Part shown: positions 1 to 8,433 of the stretch, piece by piece
Numbering within the stretch: position 1 is the stretch's first letter
Layout of the letters: each line of letters opens with the position of its first letter
The notes under the pieces: model-generated
Seen by the model: the letters and a program-made list of their open reading frames with translations, nothing else
Databases searched by the model: none
What the model was told of the DNA's origin: nothing
Assembly (NCBI GenBank): GCA_965223025.1
Contig: CBDCVP010000023.1
Coordinates: forward strand, 2,108,001 to 2,172,000
DNA: 64,000 bases
Source: JABDMH01 sp965223025
GTDB lineage: Bacteria > Bacteroidota > Bacteroidia > Chitinophagales > Saprospiraceae
Direction of reading: 5' to 3'
Program-made: the position numbers and the translations under genes

Positions 1-1532
1 CCGGCTTTGTCATTGGTCCCGCTGCCTCGTCCTCCTCCAAAGGGCTGTTGGCCAACCACTGCACCGGTAGGCTTGTCATTGATATAAAAATTGCCAGCCG
101 CATGTCGCAATGCAGCTGTCGCTTCAACTATGGCAGAGCGCTCCCTAGCAAATATGGCACCTGTGAGTGCATAAGGAGAAGTTTTGTTAACCAGTGACAA
201 TGTCTCCGCAAATTTCTTGTCATCGTAAGTATACACCGTAAGCACTGGACCGAATATTTCCTCCCGCATAGTCCGATATGTTGGATCTGAAGTTTTTAGT
301 ACGGTCGGGTGAACAAAAAAACCACTTTCCTTATGATAGTTCCCTCCAGCCACTACTGATATGGATTTGTCTGACTTGGCTCGCTTGATGTAGCGAGTGA
401 TTTTATCGAATGCCTTTTCGTCGATCACTGCATTGATAAAATGCTCAAAGTCTTCTGGTGATCCAACTTTGAAGGATGCAAGATCTTGCCTAATGTTTGT
501 ACGCACCTGCTTCCAGAGACTCCTGGGAATATACGCCCTGGAGGCTGCAGAACACTTCTGGCCCTGATATTCGAATGCTCCCCTGCTCAAGGCGGTAGAT
601 AGCTGATCAACATTGGCAGATGGGTGCGCAATGACAAAATCCTTGCCGCCAGTTTCGCCCACAATTCTTGGATAGCTTCGAAAGGCAGATATGTTGTTGC
701 CAATGGTCCTCCAAAGCGATTGGAATACCCCAGTACTCCCTGTAAAGTGCAAACCGGCAAAGTCGCGATGTCTAAAGATGATTTTTCCAGCCACTGGTCC
801 ATCTACAAAGATGAGATTGATTACACCAGGTGGTAAGCCAGCAGCTTGAAGTACTTCCATGATCACATGTGCGGAATATATCTGCGTTGCAGCCGGTTTC
901 CACACCACTGTATTTCCAAGCATAGCAGGTGCAGATGGCAGGTTTGCAGCGATGGAAGTAAAATTGAAAGGTGTCAGCGCAAACACAAAACCCTCCAATG
1001 GCCGATACTCCAACCGATTCCAAGTGCCACGGCTGCTCCCCGGCTGTTGGCCATATATCTCCTGCATATAGCTGGCGTTAAATCTAAAAAAGTCGGCGGT
1101 CTCCGCGACGGCATCAATCTCAGACTGATATATGTTCTTGGATTGCCCCAGCATAGTGGCGGCATTCATTCTTTGACGATAGGGACCGGTGACAAGGTCA
1201 GCAGCCTTCAGAAAAATCGCTGCTCGATCTGTCCAGTGCATGGACTCCCAACGGGGTTTGGCCTCAAGGGCAGCCTTAATAGCCATCCGCACATGTGGGG
1301 CCCTGCCTAAACAATATGATCCTAGATGAGCATGCCGGTCATGAGGAGGGCAGATGCTTACTTTGTTTCTGGTGCGTACAGCCGTTCCATTAATCACCAT
1401 GGGAATATCCCATTTCTCTTCTTTCAGTTGGGTAAGAGCTGCCTTGATCTCTCCACGTTCTGGACTACCAGGCTCATAGGTTAATATCTTCTCATTGAGG
1501 GCTAGTGGAAGGCGTGGTGCTGAGTTTTCCAT
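1..1532 (-). CDS. pruA: 1-pyrroline-5-carboxylate dehydrogenase, C-terminus beyond left edge
   Basis: This enzyme oxidises L-glutamate gamma-semialdehyde (from proline via pyrroline-5-carboxylate) to glutamate with NAD+. The reading frame stays open from the ATG at 1532 to base 1, giving about 510 residues of a family that usually has about 540, so only the extreme C-terminus is missing. Visible aldehyde dehydrogenase motifs are FTGSTGVF near residue 263 (NAD binding), GETGGKD near 293 (catalytic Glu) and GQKCSAASR with the nucleophilic Cys at residue 327. EIFGPVLTVY follows, as expected for the family. It is the last of a minus-strand series with coaD upstream. No frameshift was seen at the three points checked against the start frame. 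Confidence 0.93.
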   Translation of the reverse strand, partial: MENSAPRLPLALNEKILTYEPGSPERGEIKAALTQLKEEKWDIPMVINGTAVRTRNKVSICPPHDRHAHLGSYCLGRAPHVRMAIKAALEAKPRWESMHWTDRAAIFLKAADLVTGPYRQRMNAATMLGQSKNIYQSEIDAVAETADFFRFNASYMQEIYGQQPGSSRGTWNRLEYRPLEGFVFALTPFNFTSIAANLPSAPAMLGNTVVWKPAATQIYSAHVIMEVLQAAGLPPGVINLIFVDGPVAGKIIFRHRDFAGLHFTGSTGVFQSLWRTIGNNISAFRSYPRIVGETGGKDFVIAHPSANVDQLSTALSRGAFEYQGQKCSAASRAYIPRSLWKQVRTNIRQDLASFKVGSPEDFEHFINAVIDEKAFDKITRYIKRAKSDKSISVVAGGNYHKESGFFVHPTVLKTSDPTYRTMREEIFGPVLTVYTYDDKKFAETLSLVNKTSPYALTGAIFARERSAIVEATAALRHAAGNFYINDKPTGAVVGQQPFGGGRGSGTNDKA

Positions 1533-1625
1533 ATAGATTTTGATCAGATAATTTCACTAAATTATCTATTATTATCCACTGCTGCACGATCGCGTGGGAT
1601 AGCGCTCTATAAGGTAAATTCAGTC

Positions 1626-2081
1626 CTACAATCTGATCTCATCGGGCAAGAAAGGACTTGCATCGCCACGCCCCTTAATGATCTCACGGACAATGGTTGA
1701 GCTGATGTGAGAAAACTGTGGTTGACTGATAAAAAAAACAGTCTCGAGGTCTCCCCCCACGATCTGATTCAACTGACTGATCGTTTTTTCGTAGTCGAAG
1801 TCTGAAGCATGGCGCAATCCCCTGATCATGTACTTCGCACCGATGCTATTGCAGTAGTGGGCGGTTAGTCCGGTATATGTGTCGATCACAACCTTCGATT
1901 CTTCTGCAAAGACCTGATTTAGCCAATCAATGCGTTGTTGTAGGGGAAAGAGGTATTTCTTCTGAGTATTGACTCCTATAGAGACGTACACCTGATCAAA
2001 TAAGGGAATGGCTCTTCTGACTATGTCCACATGACCAATGGTAATGGGATCAAAAGAACCTGGAAAAATGGCTTGTTTCAT
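1626..2081 (-). CDS. coaD: Phosphopantetheine adenylyltransferase
   Basis: It transfers AMP from ATP to 4'-phosphopantetheine to give dephospho-CoA, the fourth step of coenzyme A synthesis, in the cytosol. The protein has 151 residues, normal for CoaD. It starts with the nucleotidyltransferase signature MKQAIFPGSFDPITIGH, with the T/H-x-G-H motif, and carries YMIRGLRHASDFDYE in the middle and the ISSTIVREI motif near the end. The ATG at 2081 fits the family start exactly. It lies between a Nudix gene and pruA on the same strand with gaps under 100 bases, so co-transcription with the Nudix gene is possible. Confidence 0.97.
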   Translation of the reverse strand: MKQAIFPGSFDPITIGHVDIVRRAIPLFDQVYVSIGVNTQKKYLFPLQQRIDWLNQVFAEESKVVIDTYTGLTAHYCNSIGAKYMIRGLRHASDFDYEKTISQLNQIVGGDLETVFFISQPQFSHISSTIVREIIKGRGDASPFLPDEIRL

Positions 2082-2154
2082 CTCGGCATTTATTGATTTG
2101 GTTTTGATACTATGAAATCCCGTCGTCTTTAGTAATCATAGGCCATTGAGATTG

Positions 2155-2766
2155 TCAATCGAGTTTCTTAAGGATCATTTTGATGCTGTTGTAAGTAGGT
2201 AAGCCACTGCTGAGAAATTCGTTGGCTGATATCCACTGATATCCCACAATGTGCTCTTCCTCCTGCACCTTAACCTGCTGATTTTGTGGTCTCATCACAT
2301 ACCAGTGGGTCTTCTTAAGCACGCGTCTTCCCTTTCCATTTCTGTACGTATGATAGGTAACTCCGCACTTCTTCAGTATATCGCACTGCAGGCCTGTTTC
2401 CTCCATCACCTCACGCAATGCCGTCTCGTCATTTTCTTCACCGGATTCCTTCTTGCCTTTAGGAAGATCCCATCGATTAAGTCGATCGATAAAAAGCACT
2501 TGATCCAGCTCATTTATCACGATGCCTCCTGCTGCGGTGATCCGCTTGTAAAGGCCTTTAAAGTCTAGCCAGAGATCGGAAAGCTTGTCTGTATAGAGTA
2601 GAATGGAAGTAAATTGTGAAGACTTCTCTAGTTTGTCCACATAGTTGAGTAGAAACTTCCCTTTACCAAAGTAGGGCACACACTTAACTGACTCATTATC
2701 AAAATCATATACATCACTCTTTTTCGCCAGCATCAGTAAGTGGTCATTAATATAGATTTTGTACAT
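2155..2766 (-). CDS. Nudix hydrolase with N-terminal extension
   Basis: This 203-residue Nudix protein should cleave a nucleoside diphosphate linked to another group. The Nudix box is intact around residues 108-130: GKKESGEENDETALREVMEE fits Gx5Ex7REUxEExGU, and is followed by TGL. About 75 residues precede the Nudix fold and resemble no domain I can name. The reading frame could begin at a TTG nine bases further upstream, but the ATG at 2766 (MYKIYINDH) is the simpler choice. It is divergent from pyrE with only 24 bases between the two start codons, so their control regions must overlap. The substrate cannot be told from sequence. Confidence 0.85.
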   Translation of the reverse strand: MYKIYINDHLLMLAKKSDVYDFDNESVKCVPYFGKGKFLLNYVDKLEKSSQFTSILLYTDKLSDLWLDFKGLYKRITAAGGIVINELDQVLFIDRLNRWDLPKGKKESGEENDETALREVMEETGLQCDILKKCGVTYHTYRNGKGRRVLKKTHWYVMRPQNQQVKVQEEEHIVGYQWISANEFLSSGLPTYNSIKMILKKLD

Positions 2767-2769
2767 TTG
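2762..2769 (+). promoter_or_regulatory. Candidate -7 box for pyrE
   Basis: TACATTTG matches the Bacteroidota -7 element TAnnTTTG and ends 21 bases before the pyrE ATG. No clear TTTG -33 element is seen at the usual distance. The box contains, on the opposite strand, the start codon of the divergent Nudix gene. Confidence 0.4.
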
Positions 2770-2790
2770 CTGCAATTTTACCCCCCTAAA

Positions 2791-3426
2791 ATGGAGTACT
2801 CAGAGAAGATTGCCATGCTGCTTTTGCAAATAAAAGCAATTAAACTCAACGCAAAAAATCCATTTACCTGGGCTTCAGGAATAACCTCACCAATTTATTG
2901 TGATAACAGACTTACCCTGTCGCACCCGAGAGTACGGGGTGAAATCAAGGCTGCTCTGGTGGATGCCTCGCACCGGTTTGATCCATTTGATGTAGTAGCC
3001 GGAGTGGCTACCGCAGGTATTCCACACGGTGTTTTACTTGCTGATGCTTTGGGTCTGCCCTTTATCTATGTGAGGAGCCAGACCAAGAAGCATGGCCGGC
3101 AAAATCGGATCGAGGGTTCGTTGAAGGAAGGCCAGAAGGTTTTGGTAGTCGAAGATCTGATCAGTACAGGTGGCAGCAGCATGCAAGCTATTGAGACAGT
3201 GCGTGCAAATGCAGGTGAAGTCGTTGGCTTGCTAGCCATCTTCACATACGAATTTGGATTTGCGGAACGACGTTTTGCTGAAGCAAAAATTTCCGTCCAG
3301 ACTTTGTGCGGTTACAGCAAGCTGATTGCTGCTGCACAGGAGATGAATTACATCGACCCCGAGGACAAGCAGCTCCTGGATTCATGGAAGGTTTCCCCGT
3401 CAAATTGGAAGCCACTTTCTAAATAA
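2791..3426 (+). CDS. pyrE: Orotate phosphoribosyltransferase
   Basis: It joins orotate to PRPP to give orotidine 5'-monophosphate in de novo pyrimidine synthesis. The protein has 211 residues, the usual length. It has the N-terminal NPFTWASGITSPIYCDNR segment typical of OPRTases, the catalytic loop RSQTKKHGRQNRIEG, and the PRPP-binding motif VLVVEDLISTGGSS near residues 120-133. The start MEYSEKIAM at 2791 is chosen because the in-frame sequence upstream lies within the divergent Nudix gene and adds nothing seen in the family. The M42 peptidase follows after 10 bases, suggesting one transcript. Confidence 0.97.
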   Translation: MEYSEKIAMLLLQIKAIKLNAKNPFTWASGITSPIYCDNRLTLSHPRVRGEIKAALVDASHRFDPFDVVAGVATAGIPHGVLLADALGLPFIYVRSQTKKHGRQNRIEGSLKEGQKVLVVEDLISTGGSSMQAIETVRANAGEVVGLLAIFTYEFGFAERRFAEAKISVQTLCGYSKLIAAAQEMNYIDPEDKQLLDSWKVSPSNWKPLSK

Positions 3427-3436
3427 AAATAAGCCT

Positions 3437-4516
3437 ATGGCCATCATCGGAAAGAAGTCGTCAGCTTTTCTGAAAAAATATGTCAATAATGCCTCACCAA
3501 CGGGTTTCGAATCAGAGGGACAGAAACTCTGGTTGGATTATCTAAAGCCCTACGTTGATGATTGGGATATCGATCACTACGGTACTGCCTATGGAATCAT
3601 AAATCCAGGTCAAGATTTCAAAGTTGTGATCGAAGGTCATGCCGATGAAATCTCATGGTTTGTCAATTACATCACCAAGGACGGATTTATCCATGTCATC
3701 AGAAATGGTGGTTCTGATCATATCATTGCGCCATCAAAGAGGGTAAACATACATACTTCGAAGGGGATTGTAAGAGGTGTTTTTGGTTGGCCCGCCATCC
3801 ATACACGAAGAGGTAAGGAACTCAATACCGCACCCGCAATTGATAGCATTTTTATCGATGTGGGCGCAAAAAACAAGGATGAGGTCCAGGAGATGGGTGT
3901 ACATGTGGGCTGCGTGATCACCTATGGATCAGAATTGGAAATGCTCAATGGCCGCTACTATGTAGGTAGAGCACTCGACAATCGGTTGGGAGGTTTTGCC
4001 ATAGCAGAAGTGGCCAGGCTGTTGAAGCAGAAGAAAAAGAAGCTCCCCTTTTCCTTGTATGTAGTAAATGCCGTGCAGGAAGAGATAGGTTTACGTGGAG
4101 CGCAAATGGTGGCGCATCGCATCAAACCGGATGTAGCCATCGTGACCGACGTCACACACGATACGAATACGCCGATGATAAGCCAGAAGAAGCACGGTGA
4201 CACCAAGTGTGGGGAAGGTCCCTCATTGACCTATGCACCGGCTGTACATAATCTACTGCTAGAATTAATTATCAAGACCGCAGAAGCCAAGGGCATCCCC
4301 TTCCAAAGAGCGGCCTCCTCGAGAGCTACCGGAACCGACACCGATGCCTTTGCATACTCTAATGCTGGTGTGCCTTCTGCACTGATTTCCCTGCCGCTGC
4401 GCTACATGCATACTACGGTAGAAATGGCTCACAAGGATGATTTGGAAAATCTCATAAAGCTGATGTACGAGTCGCTCTTGAAGATCAAGGCCAATCACAG
4501 TTTTAAATACCTGTGA
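3437..4516 (+). CDS. M42 family metallopeptidase (glutamyl/deblocking aminopeptidase-like)
   Basis: A 359-residue dimetal aminopeptidase of the M42 family, probably trimming N-terminal residues from cytosolic peptides. Metal and catalytic residues expected for the family are visible: EGHADE with His68 and Asp70, RALDNRLGG with the bridging Asp, VQEEIGLRGA with the catalytic Glu pair, VTDVTH, and the last His in RYMHTTVE. There is no signal peptide. It follows pyrE by 10 bases, so the two are probably co-transcribed, although no functional link is obvious. Substrate choice within M42 cannot be settled by eye. Confidence 0.9.
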   Translation: MAIIGKKSSAFLKKYVNNASPTGFESEGQKLWLDYLKPYVDDWDIDHYGTAYGIINPGQDFKVVIEGHADEISWFVNYITKDGFIHVIRNGGSDHIIAPSKRVNIHTSKGIVRGVFGWPAIHTRRGKELNTAPAIDSIFIDVGAKNKDEVQEMGVHVGCVITYGSELEMLNGRYYVGRALDNRLGGFAIAEVARLLKQKKKKLPFSLYVVNAVQEEIGLRGAQMVAHRIKPDVAIVTDVTHDTNTPMISQKKHGDTKCGEGPSLTYAPAVHNLLLELIIKTAEAKGIPFQRAASSRATGTDTDAFAYSNAGVPSALISLPLRYMHTTVEMAHKDDLENLIKLMYESLLKIKANHSFKYL

Positions 4517-4799
4517 TTATTGTACTCGTCATCGTTGAGTCTGCTTTGCAAATGGTGATTATTTGTACAATGAGCCAATTTGGATAAGAGGCTCCTTATC
4601 AGAAGTAACACCCTTTTTCAAAAGAACTTGTCATGGTGTCTATTCTGGACCTGGACTGTGCATCTACAACTTTAATAAGGGAGCCAATGCAGCATAGTGA
4701 AGTGTCAAACTGCCCATTAATTCTCCCCATTTCCGATAATAGCCCGATTTTAGTTGCCATTGTCCGTATGACAAAGTCCACCGTACAGCCCAAAGCCTG
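4517..4799. other. Intergenic region with a small hairpin
   Basis: There is no convincing gene in these 283 bases. At 4583-4600 GATAAG and CTTATC flank a six-base loop, 66 bases after the M42 stop. It has no T-run directly after it, so it is at best a weak terminator. No TAnnTTTG box was seen in front of the UbiA-like gene. Confidence 0.3.
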
Positions 4800-5669
4800 A
4801 TGTCCAAAAACTTATGGGATGTGATGCTCGTACGCAGATTGATAGATTTAGTGCTTTATAGCAACCTTTGGATTGCCCTAGGTGCCATGTCAATGGTATG
4901 TCAGACTCAATACCTACTAGGGGAGGTCGGTGGCATGACAAATCTTTCCATGTTTGTCTTCTTTTCTACCGTCTTTGTATATGGGATACATCGTTTCATT
5001 GGAGTCAGACATTTTATGCCCGATCTGCTGACAGAACGGTCTCTGGTCCTGACAAAGTTTGCAGGTACGATGTCACTCATTACTGGTGTTTCCGCGATTG
5101 GCAGCATCTTCTACTTTATGAGACTAGATACCCCGACTAAGGTTATGATTCTAGTGCCCACCATATTGTCCCTGCTCTATATTCTGCCCATTCTTAAGGG
5201 GAGGAGGTTGAGAGACCTGCCATTCATAAAGATATTTATCATCAGCGCTGTATGGGCCTGGGCGACCGTGTTTGCTCCCTATTATGGAGCCAGAGGAATG
5301 TGTCCAGAAACGGTTCTCCTGACTCTAGAAAAAGCAGCCTTTATCATGGGAATTACCATCCCTTTTGACATTCGAGATCTGCGTGCGGATCAAGTTCTGG
5401 GAGTTAGAACCATTCCTGGACTGATGGGTAGTAAGCGCAGTCGGCATTTGGCCTCAATGTTCTTGCTTTTAGCGGCACTCCTCAGCTTTGCAGGGCAGTA
5501 CATGGATGCTTATACTTCCGGGCAATGGATGGCGGTACTCTTATCATATGGCATCTCGTTTCCACTCGTATTTTACACGAGGGAAAGTTGTCATGATTAC
5601 TACTTTTCTGGTCTTTTGGACGGATTGATACTACTTCAATTTGGTTTTGTCTGGGCCGTTACAACCTGA
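4800..5669 (+). CDS. UbiA-like integral membrane protein
   Basis: A 289-residue hydrophobic protein with about eight membrane segments and a UbiA-prenyltransferase-like layout. The second aspartate-rich motif is present as FDIRDLRADQ at about residues 187-198, followed by GVRTIPGLMGSKRS as in UbiA proteins. The first motif (NDxxDxxxD), which normally holds the Mg2+-diphosphate of the prenyl donor, is absent: the matching region near residue 60 reads VFVYGIHRFIGVRHF. Prenyl transfer therefore cannot be assumed. The ATG at 4800 is used; an internal Met at residue 9 is the alternative. The outer-membrane gene follows after 29 bases, suggesting an operon of three. Confidence 0.7.
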   Translation: MSKNLWDVMLVRRLIDLVLYSNLWIALGAMSMVCQTQYLLGEVGGMTNLSMFVFFSTVFVYGIHRFIGVRHFMPDLLTERSLVLTKFAGTMSLITGVSAIGSIFYFMRLDTPTKVMILVPTILSLLYILPILKGRRLRDLPFIKIFIISAVWAWATVFAPYYGARGMCPETVLLTLEKAAFIMGITIPFDIRDLRADQVLGVRTIPGLMGSKRSRHLASMFLLLAALLSFAGQYMDAYTSGQWMAVLLSYGISFPLVFYTRESCHDYYFSGLLDGLILLQFGFVWAVTT

Positions 5670-5698
5670 TGTGCGGCATCCTCTTAAATTTATGAGCT

Positions 5699-6661
5699 AT
5701 GCAGTACAGGTCAACCTTCTTGATTCTACTGATGGCATTTGTTATGGTGCAAGTCCAAGCACAAACCTGCTGCTCAGGTGGAGTACCGATATCCAGCAAT
5801 TTGGGTATGCCACTGGAAGAACCCCACATTTTGCAGATGAATCTTTCGTATGATGTGAATATACTCAACACCTTGAAAACGGGGCGAGAGGTGATCAAGG
5901 ATAGAAATAGAAAGAGAGCCACTCATTCGTTGATAGCTGAGGCAAGCTATGGTCTTTCCAAGAGATTCTCCATGGATATGCTGGTCTCGTACGTCCGACA
6001 AGAACGAACCGTGAATAATTTCAGCAAGAGGGAGTATACCAGCACGGATGGCTTTGGAGATGCTACGCTACTGATGAAGTACCTTATAGTGAACAAATCC
6101 ACCCATGAATTAAGTGCCGGCCTTGGTATCAAGTTTGCCACAGGCTCATCTATGGAGGTAAATAACAATGGCATCACACTAAATGCCGATCTCCAACCTG
6201 GGAGTGGTGCGACCGATGTCCTTTTCTGGAGCCATTTGTCTAAACAGTGGTCCGCTCGTCCTAGCAGTTCTCTCTTTGTAACGCTGATCTTGGTGAATAA
6301 AGGGCATAATAAAGAGTACCTCTCAGTACAGGATTATAAATTCGGTGATGAGTGGCAAGTGATGGCAGGTGTCGGTGATCGAATGCTGATCCTAGGACAA
6401 ATTGCGGATCTTGGATTAGCATTCAGATATCGACAAGCTGCGCCAGATCAAAACAACCATGTCAAGTTGCCTAGCACTGGAGGACAATGGTTGTTTGTGA
6501 GTCCATCTGTTGCCTGGTGGTTGAGTGACAAGTTTTCGTGGAGTGCAAATGTCGAGCTACCTCTTTATGCCAATATCACAGGAACTCAGGTCAGCCCCTC
6601 ATTGCGATTCAACACTGGATTCTACTACAAATTTCCTCTGAAGAAAAATATCAAGACATGA
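5699..6661 (+). CDS. Putative outer-membrane beta-barrel protein
   Basis: A 320-residue exported protein. Residues 1-21 form a signal peptide ending at VQAQ, and the mature N-terminus carries an unusual vicinal cysteine pair (TCCSGGVPISSNLGMP). The rest alternates polar and hydrophobic residues with many aromatic girdle positions, for example LSYDVN, GDATLLMKYLIV, SAGLGIKFATG, LGLAFRYRQ, and ends in NTGFYYKFPLKKN. This suits a barrel of roughly 12 strands. I do not recognise a named family. It sits between the UbiA-like gene (29-base gap) and the DUF3179 gene (stop and start overlap as ATGA), so the three proteins are probably made together. Confidence 0.65.
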   Translation: MQYRSTFLILLMAFVMVQVQAQTCCSGGVPISSNLGMPLEEPHILQMNLSYDVNILNTLKTGREVIKDRNRKRATHSLIAEASYGLSKRFSMDMLVSYVRQERTVNNFSKREYTSTDGFGDATLLMKYLIVNKSTHELSAGLGIKFATGSSMEVNNNGITLNADLQPGSGATDVLFWSHLSKQWSARPSSSLFVTLILVNKGHNKEYLSVQDYKFGDEWQVMAGVGDRMLILGQIADLGLAFRYRQAAPDQNNHVKLPSTGGQWLFVSPSVAWWLSDKFSWSANVELPLYANITGTQVSPSLRFNTGFYYKFPLKKNIKT

Positions 6662-7743
6662 CTAACCGAACGTGGATGCTGCTTCTGGTTTCGATTTCGA
6701 TGATCATCTGGGGCTGCTCCAAAGACGAGACTGGTGCACCCTCCCCCACACCCAATACGCCAAACCCAACAGATAACTCCTGGCTCATTGCCCAGTCAGA
6801 AGTTTTTGATGGCGGACCCGGTAAAGATGGTATTCCATCGGTCGACGATCCAGCTTTTGTTCCGGCCAGCCAAATTGACTATATGACCGCTGGAGACCTA
6901 ATCATAGGTATACAGCTTAATGGTATGATAAAAGGCTATACACATCCAGTACTGGATTGGCATGAGATCGTCAACGACCGCGTTGGTGGTACCCCAATCG
7001 CCCTCACCTACTGTCCACTCACAGGTACCGGATCCGCGTGGAGTAGATCGATCAAGGGGGAGGAAACCACCTTCGGAGTATCGGGATTATTATACCGAAA
7101 CAACTTGATCCCCTATGACCGAAATACCGACAGTAATTGGTCTCAGATGCGACTTGAATGCGTACAAGGAGACCTCAAATCCACTAGAATCGAGACATAT
7201 CCAGTCGTTGAAATGCCCTGGGAAACCTGGTCTATCATGTTTCCCAACGAACCGGTGATCACCACGGAAACCGGATTTTCTCGCAATTACAATCGGTACC
7301 CGTATGGCGACTACAAGGAGAATGATGACAATATCATCTTTCCAATCGGCGACGATGATGATCGACTGCCAGCTAAGGAACGCGTCCTTTCTGTGATCCT
7401 TTTAGATAAGAGCAAAGTGTACACCTTTGCCCAATTTGAAGATGGATTGCGTGTGATCCACGATGAATTCGAGGGTTTGGACGTACTGATCGTAGGCAGC
7501 AAACCGCATAATTTCATGATGGCATTTGCCAACAATACTGCGCTGGGTCGATTAACTTTTAAGGCACTGGATATCAGTGCAGGTGGGGTAATACTGGAAG
7601 ATCAACTGGGTAACCAGTGGAATATCTTTGGTCAGGCTGTATCCGGGCCAGACGCTGGCATGTCGCTGGGACACATAGATGCCATGATGGGTTATTGGTT
7701 TTCCTTTGGCGCTTTCTACGAGCCTGAAATATACGGTGGGTAG
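6658..7743 (+). CDS. DUF3179 domain lipoprotein
   Basis: A 361-residue predicted lipoprotein. Its signal peptide ends in the lipobox IWGC near residue 20, followed by a Pro/Thr-rich spacer. The body matches the DUF3179 family: GIQLNGMIKGYTHPVLDWHEIVND, broken into the recognisable pieces KGYTHPVLDWHEIVND and TYCPLTGTGSAW, then FGVSGLLYRNNLIPYDRNT and later VIHDEFEG and DAMMGYWFSFGAFYE. The biochemical role of DUF3179 is unknown to me. The start at 6658 is chosen because it is followed by a proper signal peptide and overlaps the upstream stop by four bases. It converges with trmD six bases away. Confidence 0.85.
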   Translation: MTNRTWMLLLVSISMIIWGCSKDETGAPSPTPNTPNPTDNSWLIAQSEVFDGGPGKDGIPSVDDPAFVPASQIDYMTAGDLIIGIQLNGMIKGYTHPVLDWHEIVNDRVGGTPIALTYCPLTGTGSAWSRSIKGEETTFGVSGLLYRNNLIPYDRNTDSNWSQMRLECVQGDLKSTRIETYPVVEMPWETWSIMFPNEPVITTETGFSRNYNRYPYGDYKENDDNIIFPIGDDDDRLPAKERVLSVILLDKSKVYTFAQFEDGLRVIHDEFEGLDVLIVGSKPHNFMMAFANNTALGRLTFKALDISAGGVILEDQLGNQWNIFGQAVSGPDAGMSLGHIDAMMGYWFSFGAFYEPEIYGG

Positions 7744-7749
7744 GTTCTT

Positions 7750-8424
7750 TTACTCAAGCAGATCACGACGTCGCTCTCTCGTAATCTTTAAAGCCTGCTG
7801 ATCACGCCATCTCTCAATGGCAGCCTCATGTCCAGACAGTAGCACATCTGGAACTTTCCAGCTGTTAAAATCTGCTGGACGGGTATAGATTGGTGGAGCC
7901 AGCAAACCATCCTGGAAGCTATCTAGTAAGGCGGACGTCTGGTCATTTAAGACGCCTGGTATAAGCCGGCCAACAGCATCTACCAAAACGGCAGCTGCGA
8001 GTTCTCCTCCGGAGAGCACATAATCGCCAATGCTGATCTCCTTGGTGACAAAATGATCTCTAATCCGTTGGTCGATGCCCTTGTAATGGCCACAAATGAT
8101 CAGGATGTGCTCCAGCAGAGATAGCTGATTAGCCAATGGCTGACTCAGTGTCACTCCATCTGGTGTCATATAGATCACCTCATCATACTTTCGCTCACGC
8201 TGAAGCCAGGTAATTGCTTTAAATAAGGGTTCGACCATCATGACCATACCTGCCCCTCCCCCATACTGATAGTCATCGATCTGTCTGTGTTTACCCAGTC
8301 CGAAATCTCGAAGATCAACCACTCGGACCGTCAATAGCTCCCGCTCACCAGCTCTCTTCAATATCGAATGCTTGAAGGGACTCTCCAGCAAAGACGGCAC
8401 TGCACAAAGGATATCGACCTTCAT
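7750..8424 (-). CDS. trmD: tRNA (guanine37-N1)-methyltransferase
   Basis: TrmD methylates N1 of guanine 37 next to the anticodon, using S-adenosylmethionine, and prevents +1 frameshifting. The protein has 224 residues, typical for the family. Motifs seen are the start MKVDILCAVPSLLESPFKHS, DYQYGGGAGMVM near residue 55, IICGHYKGIDQR and the knot segment SIGDYVLSGGELAA. It lies nine bases downstream of the dipeptidase gene on the same strand. No ribosomal-protein or rimM neighbours are present, unlike in many other phyla. Confidence 0.97.
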   Translation of the reverse strand: MKVDILCAVPSLLESPFKHSILKRAGERELLTVRVVDLRDFGLGKHRQIDDYQYGGGAGMVMMVEPLFKAITWLQRERKYDEVIYMTPDGVTLSQPLANQLSLLEHILIICGHYKGIDQRIRDHFVTKEISIGDYVLSGGELAAAVLVDAVGRLIPGVLNDQTSALLDSFQDGLLAPPIYTRPADFNSWKVPDVLLSGHEAAIERWRDQQALKITRERRRDLLE

Positions 8425-8433
8425 TTTGAGTTC

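Noticed and set aside
846..1310. 154-codon plus-strand reading frame
   Set aside because: It is antisense to the pruA frame, which runs intact with all catalytic motifs; its translation has no protein-like features.
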